Source: Apodospora peruviana
Taxonomy: Eukaryota; Ascomycota; Sordariomycetes; Sordariales; Lasiosphaeriaceae
Length of the DNA stretch: 64,000 nt
Direction of reading: 5' to 3'
Assembly (NCBI GenBank): GCA_033439685.1
Contig: JAUEDM010000005.1
Location: 3,906,001-3,970,000 of the forward strand
In this document: positions 29,912-40,299 of the stretch, one piece after another
Numbering within the stretch: the first letter of the stretch is position 1
Layout: the number at the start of each line of letters is the position of its first letter
Notes under the pieces: generated by a model
What the model saw: only the letters and a program-made list of their open reading frames with translations
Told to the model about the DNA's origin: nothing
The model's database searches: none
Translations under genes and position numbers: made by a program

Positions 29912-31281
29912 CGTACTCTCTCGTAGTGAACAGACTGACGCGAGTCAAGCAAGTTTCGGTTGTGTGTCTTCTTATACAGCCTGAGGTGAAGCCTTGCACA
30001 CAGAACAGGTAAGTTTTAGGTCTCTTCTTTTACACTGGGTGGCGAATCATCTCAGTCGACGGGGGAGAAAGGAGTCGGGCCAGACCTGTTGTTTTCTTCC
30101 CCTCCTGACCCCTCAGCCAACGGCACGCGGGCTACCGTTTGTGGTCCAGCCGCCCCAGCCCGCCATCAATTTGCATTGCTGCGGGCATCAGCCCATGCCC
30201 CAGTCAATCGAATACCGAGGACGTTAATCTTGGTAAGGTTAACCCGATACCGGGACCTACCCTTGATGGTTGTAGCTGTCGCTGAGATTGTGTTCTTGTG
30301 GGTTTTGATTTTTGGCTGTCACACCCCACGGAAAACTTTCTCACCTCTTCGTCGTTGAATGCGGGGAGTTTATCTTGGCTGGAAAGCCGGCTCTCCCCGC
30401 TCCGCCGCATTATCGCTACGAGGTTGCTGCAGGTCTCGTGCATCGTCACGCGGCAGGTCTCACAGAAAGTCATTGGCTCGGGGAGTCCCCAGCGCCCGCT
30501 GCCGGAAGGTGAAGCCGCAGATCTTTACTGTTTCACAGCAGAAGAGTGTAGCAGCAATGGTTTGGCTGATACTCAACTCCGACTGTTGATTCGCTGGACA
30601 TGAGAATATCATCATTGAGATATCATCTTGCATTGCCTCTTCACCTTTATCTTCAAGTGAGAGATACCAGTCCGGCGATGCACTGCTGAAGGCAAGATCT
30701 GCTCTCCCGTGGCTGTGTCGATCCCCATGGTGTGCCTGGGGAACTGAAGTCACCTTACCTTGGTTTGCACCAGTTGAGGCTTCGTCAATCTTCACACAGA
30801 CGTCTAGAGAGGTTTCCAAACTCATCCGAGTATCAACGTATTACTGTGAATGCAAGCGACCAAAATGCATAATGGATGCTGCGAGATCGGATGTGGGCAG
30901 CATGCAATACCACATACTGGACTCGCACTACAGAGCTCGGCGCTTCCTGCTCAGTGCCCACAGTCCACTCCCTGCGGGCCGCATGCCGAGGTGACTGACC
31001 CCTTCCCTAAACCACTTGAACGACATGAGCATCTCCATCGTCCCCTTTTGCCTCACCGCGCGTGTCCTTTGGAAGTAGATGACATTATATACTGGACTTC
31101 AAGTTGAAGTCACGTCATATCTACCAAGTCATCACAATATTGTGAGAAGGCATATCTTGAACTCATATTAACAATTAATTCTCTCCTTCAACTACTAAAC
31201 TAACGTTTGTGATCTTTCAGAGGATCAAGAATATTAACCTCAACCAAAGAACAAAACCCCCTTCGTTTGCTCTGACCACTT
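29912..31281. other. Intergenic between MFS gene and CFEM gene
   Basis: 1.37 kb holding the MFS promoter and the 3' region of the CFEM gene. Frames in 30.2-30.8 kb lack any recognisable protein. No RNA gene or repeat was seen. Confidence 0.5.
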
Positions 31282-32901
31282 TTACAGAGCAAAAACAGCA
31301 GCAATGACACCAGCAAGAAGGGTTCCGATAACAGCAACCTCCTTTCCGGCGACACTACCGGCGGTGTAGATAGGAGCAACATCATCCGTCGTGCCGCTGG
31401 GCTGCGGGTTGGGGACGGTGCTGTTGGTGTAACCACCGCCGGCACCCGGGCTGCCCGGCTTGCCGGTGTCGATGGGGCAAACGGTCGTCGAGACGGCATG
31501 ACTCTTGGTGATAGTCTTGGCCGGGCACGCGGTGATCTTGGGAGGGCACTCGGTGACGGTGTAGATGTCGGTCGAGTAGATGGTCGAGGTGGTGTATCCA
31601 GGTCCATAAGACCCGCCATGGCCACCACCACCGCCACCCGAGCCGCCGCCGCCGCCGCCGGGAGAACCGGAAGAGGACGGGACAGCACCTGAAGAAGAGG
31701 GGGAACCGCCTGACGGAACGGGGGAAGAGGAGGAGCAGATCACCTCGCCTTCAACCGGTGCGGGTGTTTCAGGCTCAGGGTTGGCGGCCACGCAGACGCA
31801 GAACTCCTCGACCGAGCTAAGGACGGTGCCGACGTTGGCGATGCCGCAGGCCGCGATCACGTCGGTCGCCACGGCGCCCTGGATGGCTGCGGCGTTCTCG
31901 CACTCACACGTGTGGTCGTTCTCGGCGCAACCGAGGTTGATGGCCGCGGCGGCGATGATGGGGATCGCGCACTCCGGCACCGCGGCGAAGTCCTCCTCGC
32001 AGGCCCAGGGGGCGGCGGGCGGGGCCGGGACGCAAGCGCTGGCGCTGGGGGAGGGGGACACCACCACGGAGCTGCTCACGCCGGAAGAAGAGGGGACGAC
32101 GACGGCAGACGAACTAGGGACGACGGAGCTAGGGCCGGCGGAGGGAGAGACGGAGGGAACAGGAGACCCGGACGGGCATGCCTCAGGTTCCGTCCACGGG
32201 TTCGCAGACACGCAGGTGCACAGGCTGGTGAGGGAATTGATGACGGTGCCCGGGCCGACGCCTTGAGGCAAGCAGGAGGTGATGACGCATGTCGCAGCCA
32301 GGGTCTGCAGCTCGTTGTAGTTGGCGCAGGCGCAGTTGTAGTCGTTCTGGCCGCAGCTGACTTCCGGAGCGAACTGGTTGACGCAGTCGATCGCGCAACT
32401 GGCGACGACGTCCAGCTCGTCCTGGCACTCCCACGTGTTGTCGCATGTCCCGGGGTTGCCGCCAGTGGGCGGGTCCGAGGGGACGGGAGACGGGATGGGA
32501 GACGGGATGGGAGAAGGTTCCGTCGACGGCTGCGGGCAGGGCGTCGTGGGGTTGGCCCAGGCGCACTTGCAGACCGGATCGATCCAGCCCGACAAGAGGT
32601 TGGAGAGCGATGGACCTCCGCAGGCCTCCTGGACGCAAGGAGAAAGTGCCTGGAAGAATTTGACGATGCCGATGCCGCCGGTGCCGCAGCGGCAGGCGTA
32701 GTCGCCTTCGGCGCAGCCTACAGCCGCGAAGCCCAAGGGGAGACACTCAGACCCGCAACTTGGGTACTGGCTGATCAGCTCGGAGCAGGCCGGGTAGGTG
32801 CCGCATTCCTCGTCTTGGCGAGTGGTGAGGCTGGGGTTGCTGTTGAAGGCTGTCGCACTGGACAGCAAGGCCAGAGTGGCCAGGATCTGGGAGGAGATCA
32901 T
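31282..32901 (-). CDS. Triple-CFEM, GPI-anchored cell-surface protein
   Basis: A single exon of 539 residues. A signal peptide (MISSQILATLALLSSATAFN) is followed by three CFEM-like cysteine modules at about 33-115, 154-235 and 290-375. Each keeps the Asp-x-x-C-x-C core: EGDYACRC, QNDYNCAC and ENDHTCEC. The Asp is the heme-iron ligand in characterised CFEM proteins. Modules are joined by Ser/Pro linkers. The third module lacks at least one cysteine of the pattern (CAIPIIAAAAINLGC). A Gly-rich stretch (SPGGGGGGSGGGGGG) and a Thr-rich region with STIYSTDIYTVTECPP precede a C-terminal hydrophobic tail (VAVIGTLLAGVIAAVFAL), a GPI-anchor signal. The likely role is heme or iron acquisition or adhesion at the cell wall, inferred from family. 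Confidence 0.9.
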   Translation of the reverse strand: MISSQILATLALLSSATAFNSNPSLTTRQDEECGTYPACSELISQYPSCGSECLPLGFAAVGCAEGDYACRCGTGGIGIVKFFQALSPCVQEACGGPSLSNLLSGWIDPVCKCAWANPTTPCPQPSTEPSPIPSPIPSPVPSDPPTGGNPGTCDNTWECQDELDVVASCAIDCVNQFAPEVSCGQNDYNCACANYNELQTLAATCVITSCLPQGVGPGTVINSLTSLCTCVSANPWTEPEACPSGSPVPSVSPSAGPSSVVPSSSAVVVPSSSGVSSSVVVSPSPSASACVPAPPAAPWACEEDFAAVPECAIPIIAAAAINLGCAENDHTCECENAAAIQGAVATDVIAACGIANVGTVLSSVEEFCVCVAANPEPETPAPVEGEVICSSSSPVPSGGSPSSSGAVPSSSGSPGGGGGGSGGGGGGHGGSYGPGYTTSTIYSTDIYTVTECPPKITACPAKTITKSHAVSTTVCPIDTGKPGSPGAGGGYTNSTVPNPQPSGTTDDVAPIYTAGSVAGKEVAVIGTLLAGVIAAVFAL

Positions 32902-34744
32902 GGCTGGGAAGTTTTTTTTTTCAAAAACGAATGGAACGGGCCGGGCTGCGCTGCGCTGCGGTATTATTAGGTGCCCAGAGATCCCTAGACAACAAGCAAC
33001 CTGCCTGACTGAGGAGGGGAGTGAAACGAAGGGGACGGGAATCAGGACGATTCTTTATACATCGATACTAATCCCTGTCAGTGTTTCTCTGTCAGACCCC
33101 TTCATCTTTCCGGTCGGAAGTGACGTGGCGAGGGCAGCCAGGGTAGGGTAACTGGGGGATTTGTTACCACTACTAGATGAGAAGAACTATACCCAACAGG
33201 CGTGAGACTTATTTCACCCACATGGCTGGAAGGCGCTAGGAACGATTCATGGCCTGATAATTACGGAGTAATAACAAGGGTTGGCTTTCTTGGAAAGACC
33301 CCTAAGCTTTATTGGTGTACAATATGACTTCACTTCATCTGCGGCCTGCGAACGACTCTCTGGGATGTCCATCCGATTTCACAACCCTCCAGTTCCATTT
33401 CCTAAAGTCTTGATCCCATGACTCTATCCCAACATTGAAGGCACTGAGGTAGAGACTGGAAAATATCAACATTACTGCTTTGCCTTATTAACGGTAACAA
33501 ACAAGGTCGATTCTCTTCCAACGTCCTCTTCTTGTCATTCGTTCCCGAGCTAGCCGCCATCCTTGCTCGAGCAGAACTAGGAAAGGACAGTGCTCCCCAC
33601 AGCCCGCGAGTCCGCCAGGTCTAAGCATTTAACTAGCAGGAGACGAAGGAACGGCCTGCTATAACAGTCTGGGGCATCTATTCGCCTTATTTTCCTCTTT
33701 CCCCGTGATTTGCGTTGCAGTGGGATCTTCGATTGTGGAGAATGGGCGGCCAGGCCACACCCGATCGATCGACGTTGACCCCATTGATAGGGCTTGGCAT
33801 ATAAAACCAGTTCATTTTCCCCGGTCGTGCGCTCTCTGCCATGTGTCAAATGCAGGGGTGATCCTGTCAAACTGACCTCGGCAACTCGAACGTCTTGTAA
33901 ATCATCATGCCTCGTGGGTGCCAGTGCTTAAAGTACCTACTCAGACTCTCCATACCTTAGGTATATCAATATCAACAACTCAACCATACGGGGTAGAGCT
34001 CCCCGAATAACAGTGGCCTGACTCCAGTTCGATCCAATTTCAAGGCCTGTTTGTTTTTATTCTTTCTCATCTATTTTTCTCTCTTCCTTTCTCTCCCCAT
34101 CCTTCATCTCTCCACTCCCAAAGAATTGGAGTCTGATTTCTTACAAGCGGGGAAGAATTTGTACCTGCATTAGGTAGTATTCCTTCGCTTCTCTGGACTA
34201 GTCTACCTGGGGAAGTTGAACCCCCTTTTCAAAGTCACGTCTATGTGGGTGGAGTCCAAGGGCCGGCCCTGCCGCCCCGGATTGCGCAGCGCGTAGGGAA
34301 ATTCAAAGCCACTTGTGTATGTACCTGCCTTTTACTGTACGGATAATTAGGGCTGCTCTTTTCCGGAGGTCCGCTGAGAACCCCCTTTCTTCTATCACTA
34401 AACGTTCAGGCGTGTTTATTGCAAGAGACGGAAGATGGTATGATTCAGTACGTTACATGTAGGCATTGTGGCTCGTCAAGTGTCGAACTTTGGTGATGTT
34501 CGCGTGGTATGGGGCAGGTAATTATGGTATGTTATTTAGAGAAACCGACATACTCGCTCAAGTGAAGTACGTAGGTATCAGATTGTGAAATGATTATTAC
34601 TCCAGTGTATTCTTTCCCACATCTAGGCCCCTGGAGCTATTGAAGAATCCATCTATACGTATTACTCTTACATGATTCCTCCAGGGGGGCTTTAAGCTAG
34701 ATATTTAGATTATGAGAACGTCCATCTTCTCTGACGGGACACTT
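32902..34744. promoter_or_regulatory. Long intergenic region upstream of the CFEM gene
   Basis: About 1.8 kb. The CFEM start is preceded by a long pyrimidine/T tract on the minus strand (AAAAAAAA run near 32915 on that strand). CT-rich sequence lies at 34060-34130. No gene was recognised. Iron-responsive GATA control would be usual for CFEM genes but was not demonstrated here. Confidence 0.45.
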
Positions 34745-35317
34745 TCAAATAACTGAAACCCCATCAATAAAGCTGATGCCAACGCGTTCATATGCATCTG
34801 CGCGAGCATGCGAACGGGTGAGAACCAAGACCGTGGCCCAATGCGAGTCCTTGTTGTACCGGCTCAGGTAGTCCCCAAGAAGGAGGCAGATGACATCCAA
34901 CGGTAACTTTGTAAAGCCTTTTGGAGGATCAATACCTGGATGCATGGGCGTCGTATCGATGATATCCGTGTAGACTGAATGGTCTGTCTGGTCGCTAATA
35001 ACGAGTTCCGACTTTCCGTAACTAAAAGACTTGGAGTCGGCGGTCTGCCTGCGAGTGCGTTGAAAATCAAATGGCAAGCAAGAACTGTTCTTCAGCAGTG
35101 TTCCCGGAATATACCTCCCATGAAGGACCAGCTCGGTGTCCGAGACGCACACAATGCTGCACTTGGCCAGAGGCGGCCTGAGGTGATCCCGCTCATCAAT
35201 GCCATCAGACGCCTTATCACTCCAGCCTATCTCACCATCGATGGAGGCCCATGACATGGGCTTATGTGGCTGAATCTCCATGACCAACTGTGCCATAGGA
35301 CTTTCTTGGTGAGTCAT
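34745..35317 (-). pseudogene. C-terminal remnant of a HET-type protein
   Basis: A 190-residue frame starting at the ATG at 35317, where the shared leader module supplies MTHQE. The downstream part (GFTKLPLDVICLLLGDYLSR ... WATVLVLTRSHARADAYERV GISFI, read across the gap) resembles the last segment of many HET-domain proteins, which end in CLLLG ... VLVL ... Y-RIG. The HET domain itself, with its ALSYxWG and LWIDxxCINQ motifs, is absent. It is either a small stand-alone protein or, more likely, a truncated copy. The assignment is from recalled C-terminal patterns and is tentative. Confidence 0.4.
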
Positions 35318-35515
35318 TCCTTACAGGTGGATCAGTATCAACGACAACAGCCAAAGATATGGGAAGGAAATACCTGGGTTTGCGAGTAACCTTGATGTAA
35401 ACAGGAGCGAGCCTTATCGCCGCGACAGAAGCAAGCCCGGTCCAAGGCTCTAAGCCTGAGTTTAATACACATTTCCGGTGGTAATTAGGTGGCTATGCGG
35501 GTAATTGCGCCTTTT
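35284..35515 (-). repeat. Shared 5' leader module, copy 3
   Basis: It shares with copies 1 and 2 the blocks TTGGTGAGTCATTC, TGGGTTTGCG(A/G)GT, CCTTATCG and ATGCGGGTAATTG. Here the minus-strand ATGACTCACCAAGAAAGTCC opens a 190-codon frame instead of a short one. No MITE borders this copy. Confidence 0.5.
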
Positions 35516-35656
35516 GAAGACCGCCACCGGATGTGATCGGGGCACTTCCCGTGGCATTACGTACGGCAGAAATACCTGAAGCAACGGAAGCCAAGTTAGC
35601 TCTCCTTCCGTCGCCTTTTCCTCCGGTGTTACTCCTTTCCCATTCATTCAAGTTCG

Positions 35657-36716
35657 TCACAGATACGCCTCAACCTGCTGCTGCTCAGTCCAATCCCAGA
35701 ACTTTGATGTACGCCCCGTTCCGCCTTCGGCCTCGGTCATCGTAGCCTTGGTCAGGTCAGGCCGAAGTGGATAAATGCGTCCCCAGGGCGCAAGTAGCAG
35801 CTTTGTTAGCCTTGGATATTCAGTCCCCCTCCATGTTAAGAAGACACTGACCCCAAGTATTGGACCAGTCAGCCTTCTCAACAGTGACGTCGTCCGAACA
35901 AGCGGCATGAAGCTCGGTATAGGCACCATTGATCGCCGGGTAACATAGCAATTTCGCAATGAGCTTAACCATGGCCTTTTGGTCGCGAGCGAGTTCCGTC
36001 TGCAAGTTTCCGGGGTTGATCGGCACACTGACGATGCCGTTTCCCTTATAACGTTTAGCGTACTCGACGCCCAACGCCCACGCCCCGATCTTGCTCTGTC
36101 CGTAGCGCTCCGTGGCGTCCTTGGGGATGTGGTAATCGAGATTCTTGGTCGAGAGACCGACATCCGATTGGGCGAACAGCTCTAGCCCAAATGAGGAGAC
36201 CCAGACTACGCGGACGGTGTTGGGTGGTTCTGACCTGGCCGTCGCGACAAAGGTAGGAGTGAGCAGCTGTATGAAGAGGAAGGTGCCGACGCAGTTTACG
36301 CCGAGGCCGAGCCCGTGACCTTGCGCTGATTTGAGAGGCGGATCGACAGTAGACACCATGACGCCGGCATTGTTGAAGAGAACGTGTAGCTTCTGTTCCT
36401 GCGCGAGGAAGGTTCCCACAGTGGCCTTGACCTTGGTCAGATCGCTCAGTTTGAGGTGCAGGAAGATTAAGGAGCCGGTCGAGGCCGTGACGGTGTTCTG
36501 GATCTCCGAGATGGCGTTTTGGGCCTTCTCTTCAGGGCGCGCAGCCACATAGACTTTGGCGTTCTTCGCATACAGCACGCGCGCCACCTCCTTGCCGATG
36601 CCCGTGTTGGCGCCGGTGACGATGTATACGTTGCCCTGCAGATCCGGTACGTCACGATCGGTAAACTTGGACTTTGGAGGGAAGAAGTGTGTCAAGAATG
36701 TCGAGAAAGAAGGCAT
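35657..36716 (-). CDS. Short-chain dehydrogenase/reductase
   Basis: An SDR of the WW-domain-oxidoreductase/retinol-dehydrogenase-like fungal group. The first exon starts at 36716 (MPSFSTFLTHFFPPKSKFTD). The Rossmann NAD(P)-binding motif is VTGANTGIGKEVARV, with NNAGVM and the catalytic YGQSK also present. A second exon restores the family C-terminus APWGRIYPLRPDL ... EGGTGRTSKFWDW, ending at 35657. The intron between them (about 35803-35857) is best placed from TG|GTCCAATACT to TATCCAAG|G, 55 nt. An alternative donor inside it would leave only 37 nt. Without splicing the protein would stop early at 35820. The substrate is unknown. An N-terminal hydrophobic patch suggests peripheral membrane association. 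Confidence 0.82.
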
Positions 36717-36882
36717 GGTGGATGAGACCTTGACCTCGAATAGTTGCAGACAAATTAGAAATACAATTCACTTACGGTCTAAGATCTATTGGTGACTGTG
36801 GACGGACTGCGGTATTCCCTTTCCTTTTTATTGGAGCGAGGAACACGGTGCCGTGCCCGTGTCCCGGTACTCCCTGTCTGTC

Positions 36883-37885
36883 TTACTTTTGGATCAGAAT
36901 CTCTCCGTGCATCATGGCCAGAATCCCATCATCCATGCCGATCCACGCTTCAAAGTCCTTCTCCATCTCGTCGAAATCAGCGTCAGTGAGCCCGGACTTG
37001 ACCCCGGCTTTCACGCACAACGGCCGTGGAGGGCGTCCCGAATGATACCCTGGGCTGGGACATAAACTTGTCAGTCCAGGAGAACCATAACTGTATTGTA
37101 TTTCCTGGACACGTACCGTAAATCTTCTTGAGCTCGCGCCCGGTATAAGACGAGGGGCCGAAACTGGGTGTGATCTGGCTCCTTTCGGCCCCAGCCCTAA
37201 GAGCCCATGACAAAAGCTGCCGCCCCGAGCTTTTGCTTCCACCATGCCCTACAAGCATGCTACCGGCGAATCTGGATGCGAATGCTTAGGTCAATAGATT
37301 GCTCAACATCAATCCGGGGAGGCAGTCACACATACGCATGGAACTTGACCAATCCCGGGAGCTCCGGCCATCGAATCTCGGTTTCCCAATCGCCTTCCCG
37401 GGCAGCTACCACCCCTCCAGGCTTGGCCACTCTCATCATCTCGCGCAACGCATCCCATGGCGCGTTGACGTGGGCGAGAATCTGATTTCTATCAGCTACC
37501 ATCGCCACACTCCCTCTGAAGATGAGTTCAACGAACCTGATGACAATGAACAACATCATAGACTCCATCCTCAACAGGCAACATGTGCACTTCTCCCTGC
37601 TGAAACGATATCCTATCAATGACGCCCATCTCTTCGGCGACAGCTTTGAACCTCGGGATGGTATCGGGGTTCACGTCCAGGGCCGTGACGGGGCCCTCGG
37701 GTCCAACGATTTGGGCAAATGCGGCCGAGATGGATCCCGAACCTGCACCGACATTGAGGATGGGCAGGCACGGGTTGTCCTGCTTCATGGCCTCCAGAGT
37801 TGGCAGGAGATAGGCAGCGCTGTTGTAGGCGGTGCGCTACTCCATGTGTTTGTACACGTTCTTGGACGCCGTGCGCCAGTCCACT
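36883..37885 (-). pseudogene. Class I SAM-dependent methyltransferase with in-frame TAG
   Basis: Exons at 37537-37885 (5' limit unsure), 37330-37481, 37117-37271 and 36883-37049 splice to a UbiE/COQ5-like methyltransferase. The SAM-binding motif is ILNVGAGSGSISAAFA, followed by VTALDVNPDTI and REMMRVAKPGGVVAAREGDW. The C-terminus (QLLSWALRAGAERSQI, SSYTGREL, HGEILIQK) matches fungal homologs. Upstream of the SAM motif the frame reads VYKHME, TAG (37837-37839), RTAYNSAAYLLPTL. Homologs usually have Trp here (EWRTAENSA), so TGG became TAG. A Met at 37788 remains downstream but would drop a conserved helix. The gene is therefore probably inactive in this strain, or this is a sequencing error. 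The N-terminal exon is unresolved. Confidence 0.7.
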
Positions 37886-38916
37886 AGGGAGACGGCATCA
37901 GGTTAAAGTTCTGGGGTCTGCTGGCTCTGGTCTGCCTGGGCTTGCTGAGCCGTGTTGTAGACGGACGAGGGAGAGCCTAAACCTGAACGGTGTTGTATAA
38001 GAGGTAGTGGTGTTGACCTGGATGTTTAAAGTAGGGTGGTTAAGATGTAAGGGTATGGAGGGCAAGTTACCCAGAGGCGTGACGAAATCTGAATTCGAAC
38101 GACGTCAGTTCACAAAGAAAATTAATCCCGTCTTCTTGGCAGTTGCAGTTGAGTTTGGGGCCAACATCTTTACCGTAGCTTACATACCTGCCAATGATAC
38201 ATCCGGTTACTCTCCTCCACCGATGAGTTAAGAGTCGACAGGTACTGTATAGAACTCTCTTCTCAGTGGAAGCTACGGCACATAAGTTCGAATCCAGTGG
38301 TTCGCACTCGAATCAGGTCTGTTTAAGGTATACCAACCAACTAAGTAAGAGGTACTGAGAACCGCAGCTGTCACAGTGTCACAGTCGCCCACACACTCTC
38401 CGATACCGAGCCAACAAGTACTCTGCGTCCCCCAATATGACTGGCCAAAGGCTCCAGTACCGGCCGTGCCATGCTCCCCGGTGATAAGCATGTGGTGGAA
38501 CGGCGAGAAAATTACTGGATTTGACAATGGTAAGAATGATGAACAGTGGAAGAAAGCCATGGTGCCAAAAATCCGCTCTAAATCAGGGCCCTGTTCTAAA
38601 TACAGCCCATAGTCATGTCATAGTGGTCCGTGTTGTCATCAGGAGAGTTCCTGGTGCGACCTAGTCTAGCTCGGCGAGTATCCATTTCAACTGAAGGAGA
38701 ACATCGTGCAGTGGTAACTTAAAACGAGAACAATCATCATGAACCAAGGATGTTCTCCTCAAACCGAGCACACACGAATACATATCAAGTCCACGACATT
38801 GCCCCACAGATGAAAACCCCTGGAACTGAAATCGGTCATCCTTCTCAACACTGGAAACCGCACCAACCAGACAAACAAAATAACCCCTTCCATCCACCCA
38901 ATCACATCTCAGTTAA
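37886..38916. other. Intergenic
   Basis: About 1 kb between the methyltransferase 5' end and the 3' end of a small secreted protein. It may include a degraded N-terminal exon of the methyltransferase (minus-strand TAQQAQADQSQQTP near 37925-37965). No other feature was recognised. Confidence 0.4.
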
Positions 38917-39830
38917 TCAACTACAGTTCGTATGCATAACTGAATCACACATAGAATCGCACGAAAGCATGATGCTAAGCACTATAGTCAACAACGTAAT
39001 CCTCTTATCGATTTCAGACAGCTCGCCCCCAAAAGCAAGAAGGGCGCCCGCAACATAAAGACCCAAAATTTGGTTAATGTCCATGCGGAGCGTACGGAGT
39101 GGGTCATTGGGGACGGCAGCGACAGCCTTGGCGACACATGCTCTGACTTGAATAATGGCGCTGTTCGTGTGATTCTGACGCTTGCCGCGCAGCGCGGGTG
39201 CCGCGGGGGAGGTATCCTCCTCGTGTGTAGGGAGAGTGGTGGCAAGATCCGTGGTTGTCGGAGTGATGACCGGCGAGGCCGTCGTGAGGATTGAGAAGAG
39301 GAAGAGGTAGTTCGCGACAGAAGTAAAGCTGAGGTGCATGGTGGAGATGGGAAATGTGAAATTTTCGGTGGGGAAATACTGTCAAGAGGTGGAATTACTT
39401 TGTTTCAGCTTGGTGGTCGGCGGTAGGAGGAGAAAGCTGAAGATGATGGTCGGAAGAGGAGCCAGCGTAGTGGGTTAAGAAGGACGGTATATATACCACT
39501 TTGTGGTGGCTGTCCATCAACATGATGCTGGCGATGCCATGAAGACTACTATACCGCCTTCCCCATTCTTCAAACCACGGGCGCTGTTTTGGTGGCGGTT
39601 GCCCGTGTGGTCTGGTCCGGTTGTTCTGCTGTTGGCGGCTGCGGCATACACGCACCTGATATATCTGTTTTACCAAGGCCACTTAGTTATGGCCTAGACA
39701 ACATCCAATCTTGAGCCGTTGAATACATCGTGGTAGCCGAAGGATTGGGTGCTACTCGGGCCCATCACTCTCGTCACTTACATCTAGCCAGTCATGTCTT
39801 GCCCGCTGGGGTGGCCTTGCTAACAATACC
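38800..39830. repeat. Dispersed duplication, copy 1
   Basis: This segment and 43430-44330 share the secreted-protein gene plus both flanks, in the same orientation. Examples are TTCGTATGCATAAC at the 3' side, GGAGGAGAAAGCTGAAGAT / GAAGGAGAAAGTTGAAGAT upstream of the gene, and further out ACATCCAATCTTGAGCCGTTG / GCATCCAATCTTGATCGTTTG and CCCATCACTCTCGTCAC / CCCATCACTCTTGTCAC. Boundaries are approximate. Confidence 0.65.
38917..39339 (-). CDS. Small secreted protein, family member 1
   Basis: A single exon of 140 residues. The signal peptide (MHLSFTSVANYLFLFSILTT) is followed by a Thr/Pro-rich pro-region ending in a dibasic GKRQ. The mature part has NHTNSAIIQVRACVAKAVAA, a Gly/Ala-rich hydrophobic stretch, FGGELSEIDKRI and the C-terminus CDSMCDSVMHTNC. 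The KR site suggests Kex2-type processing. It is a clear paralog of 43512-43952, with the same order of motifs. No known family or function is recognised. Secretion is well supported; an effector or signalling role would be speculation. Confidence 0.65.
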   Translation of the reverse strand: MHLSFTSVANYLFLFSILTTASPVITPTTTDLATTLPTHEEDTSPAAPALRGKRQNHTNSAIIQVRACVAKAVAAVPNDPLRTLRMDINQILGLYVAGALLAFGGELSEIDKRITLLTIVLSIMLSCDSMCDSVMHTNCS

Positions 39831-40299
39831 CGACGGAGCCGGAGCTGGATCGGAGCCGGAACCCCCTGTGCATGCGGCCCCGACTTGCTTCGGCCTAACG
39901 TTGAGCCGTCTGATAGAGTTTGGGTTTGCCGACGTGGTGATTCGCCGTGTCGCCTACAGCACCATCTTCAACTGGAGACACAAGAAGCCCTGTCGCGTAT
40001 TTCGGCGGGAGGAATGGGTGCCGAGGCCATGGCGGCGGGGTCCGCGGGGATGCGTCCGGGAGTGGCAGTTCTCAGTCGAGGCCATGGACAACCGGGAAAC
40101 TGAGCGAGAGACCGGATACTTCTGAAGGGGACAAGCGATACTTGATCCGACTGTAGGTGTACTTCTGCTTCATGGCATCAGTTCTATTTCATGCTCATTA
40201 TCATTTCTCCGTATAGGGGCCTGTTCCAAGTCACATTCTCACTTCCTTGTTCAACTTGTCCCGGTCCAAGTTTCCTCCCATGGAGCGCCATAACAAAGC
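39340..40299. other. Intergenic, duplicated flank
   Basis: About 960 bases. The part to about 39830 is duplicated at 43953-44330. A GC-rich stretch at 39830-40125 gives a 131-residue plus-strand frame without recognisable motifs. Confidence 0.4.

Noticed and set aside
31912..32970. 352-codon plus-strand frame opposite the CFEM gene
   Set aside because: Gly/Arg/Ala-rich text produced by GC-rich antisense of the Cys/Ser/Pro-rich CFEM gene; no domain or plausible start context.
38283..38320. tRNA-like T-loop text (GTTCGAATCC)
   Set aside because: No acceptor, D or anticodon arm can be folded around it on either strand.
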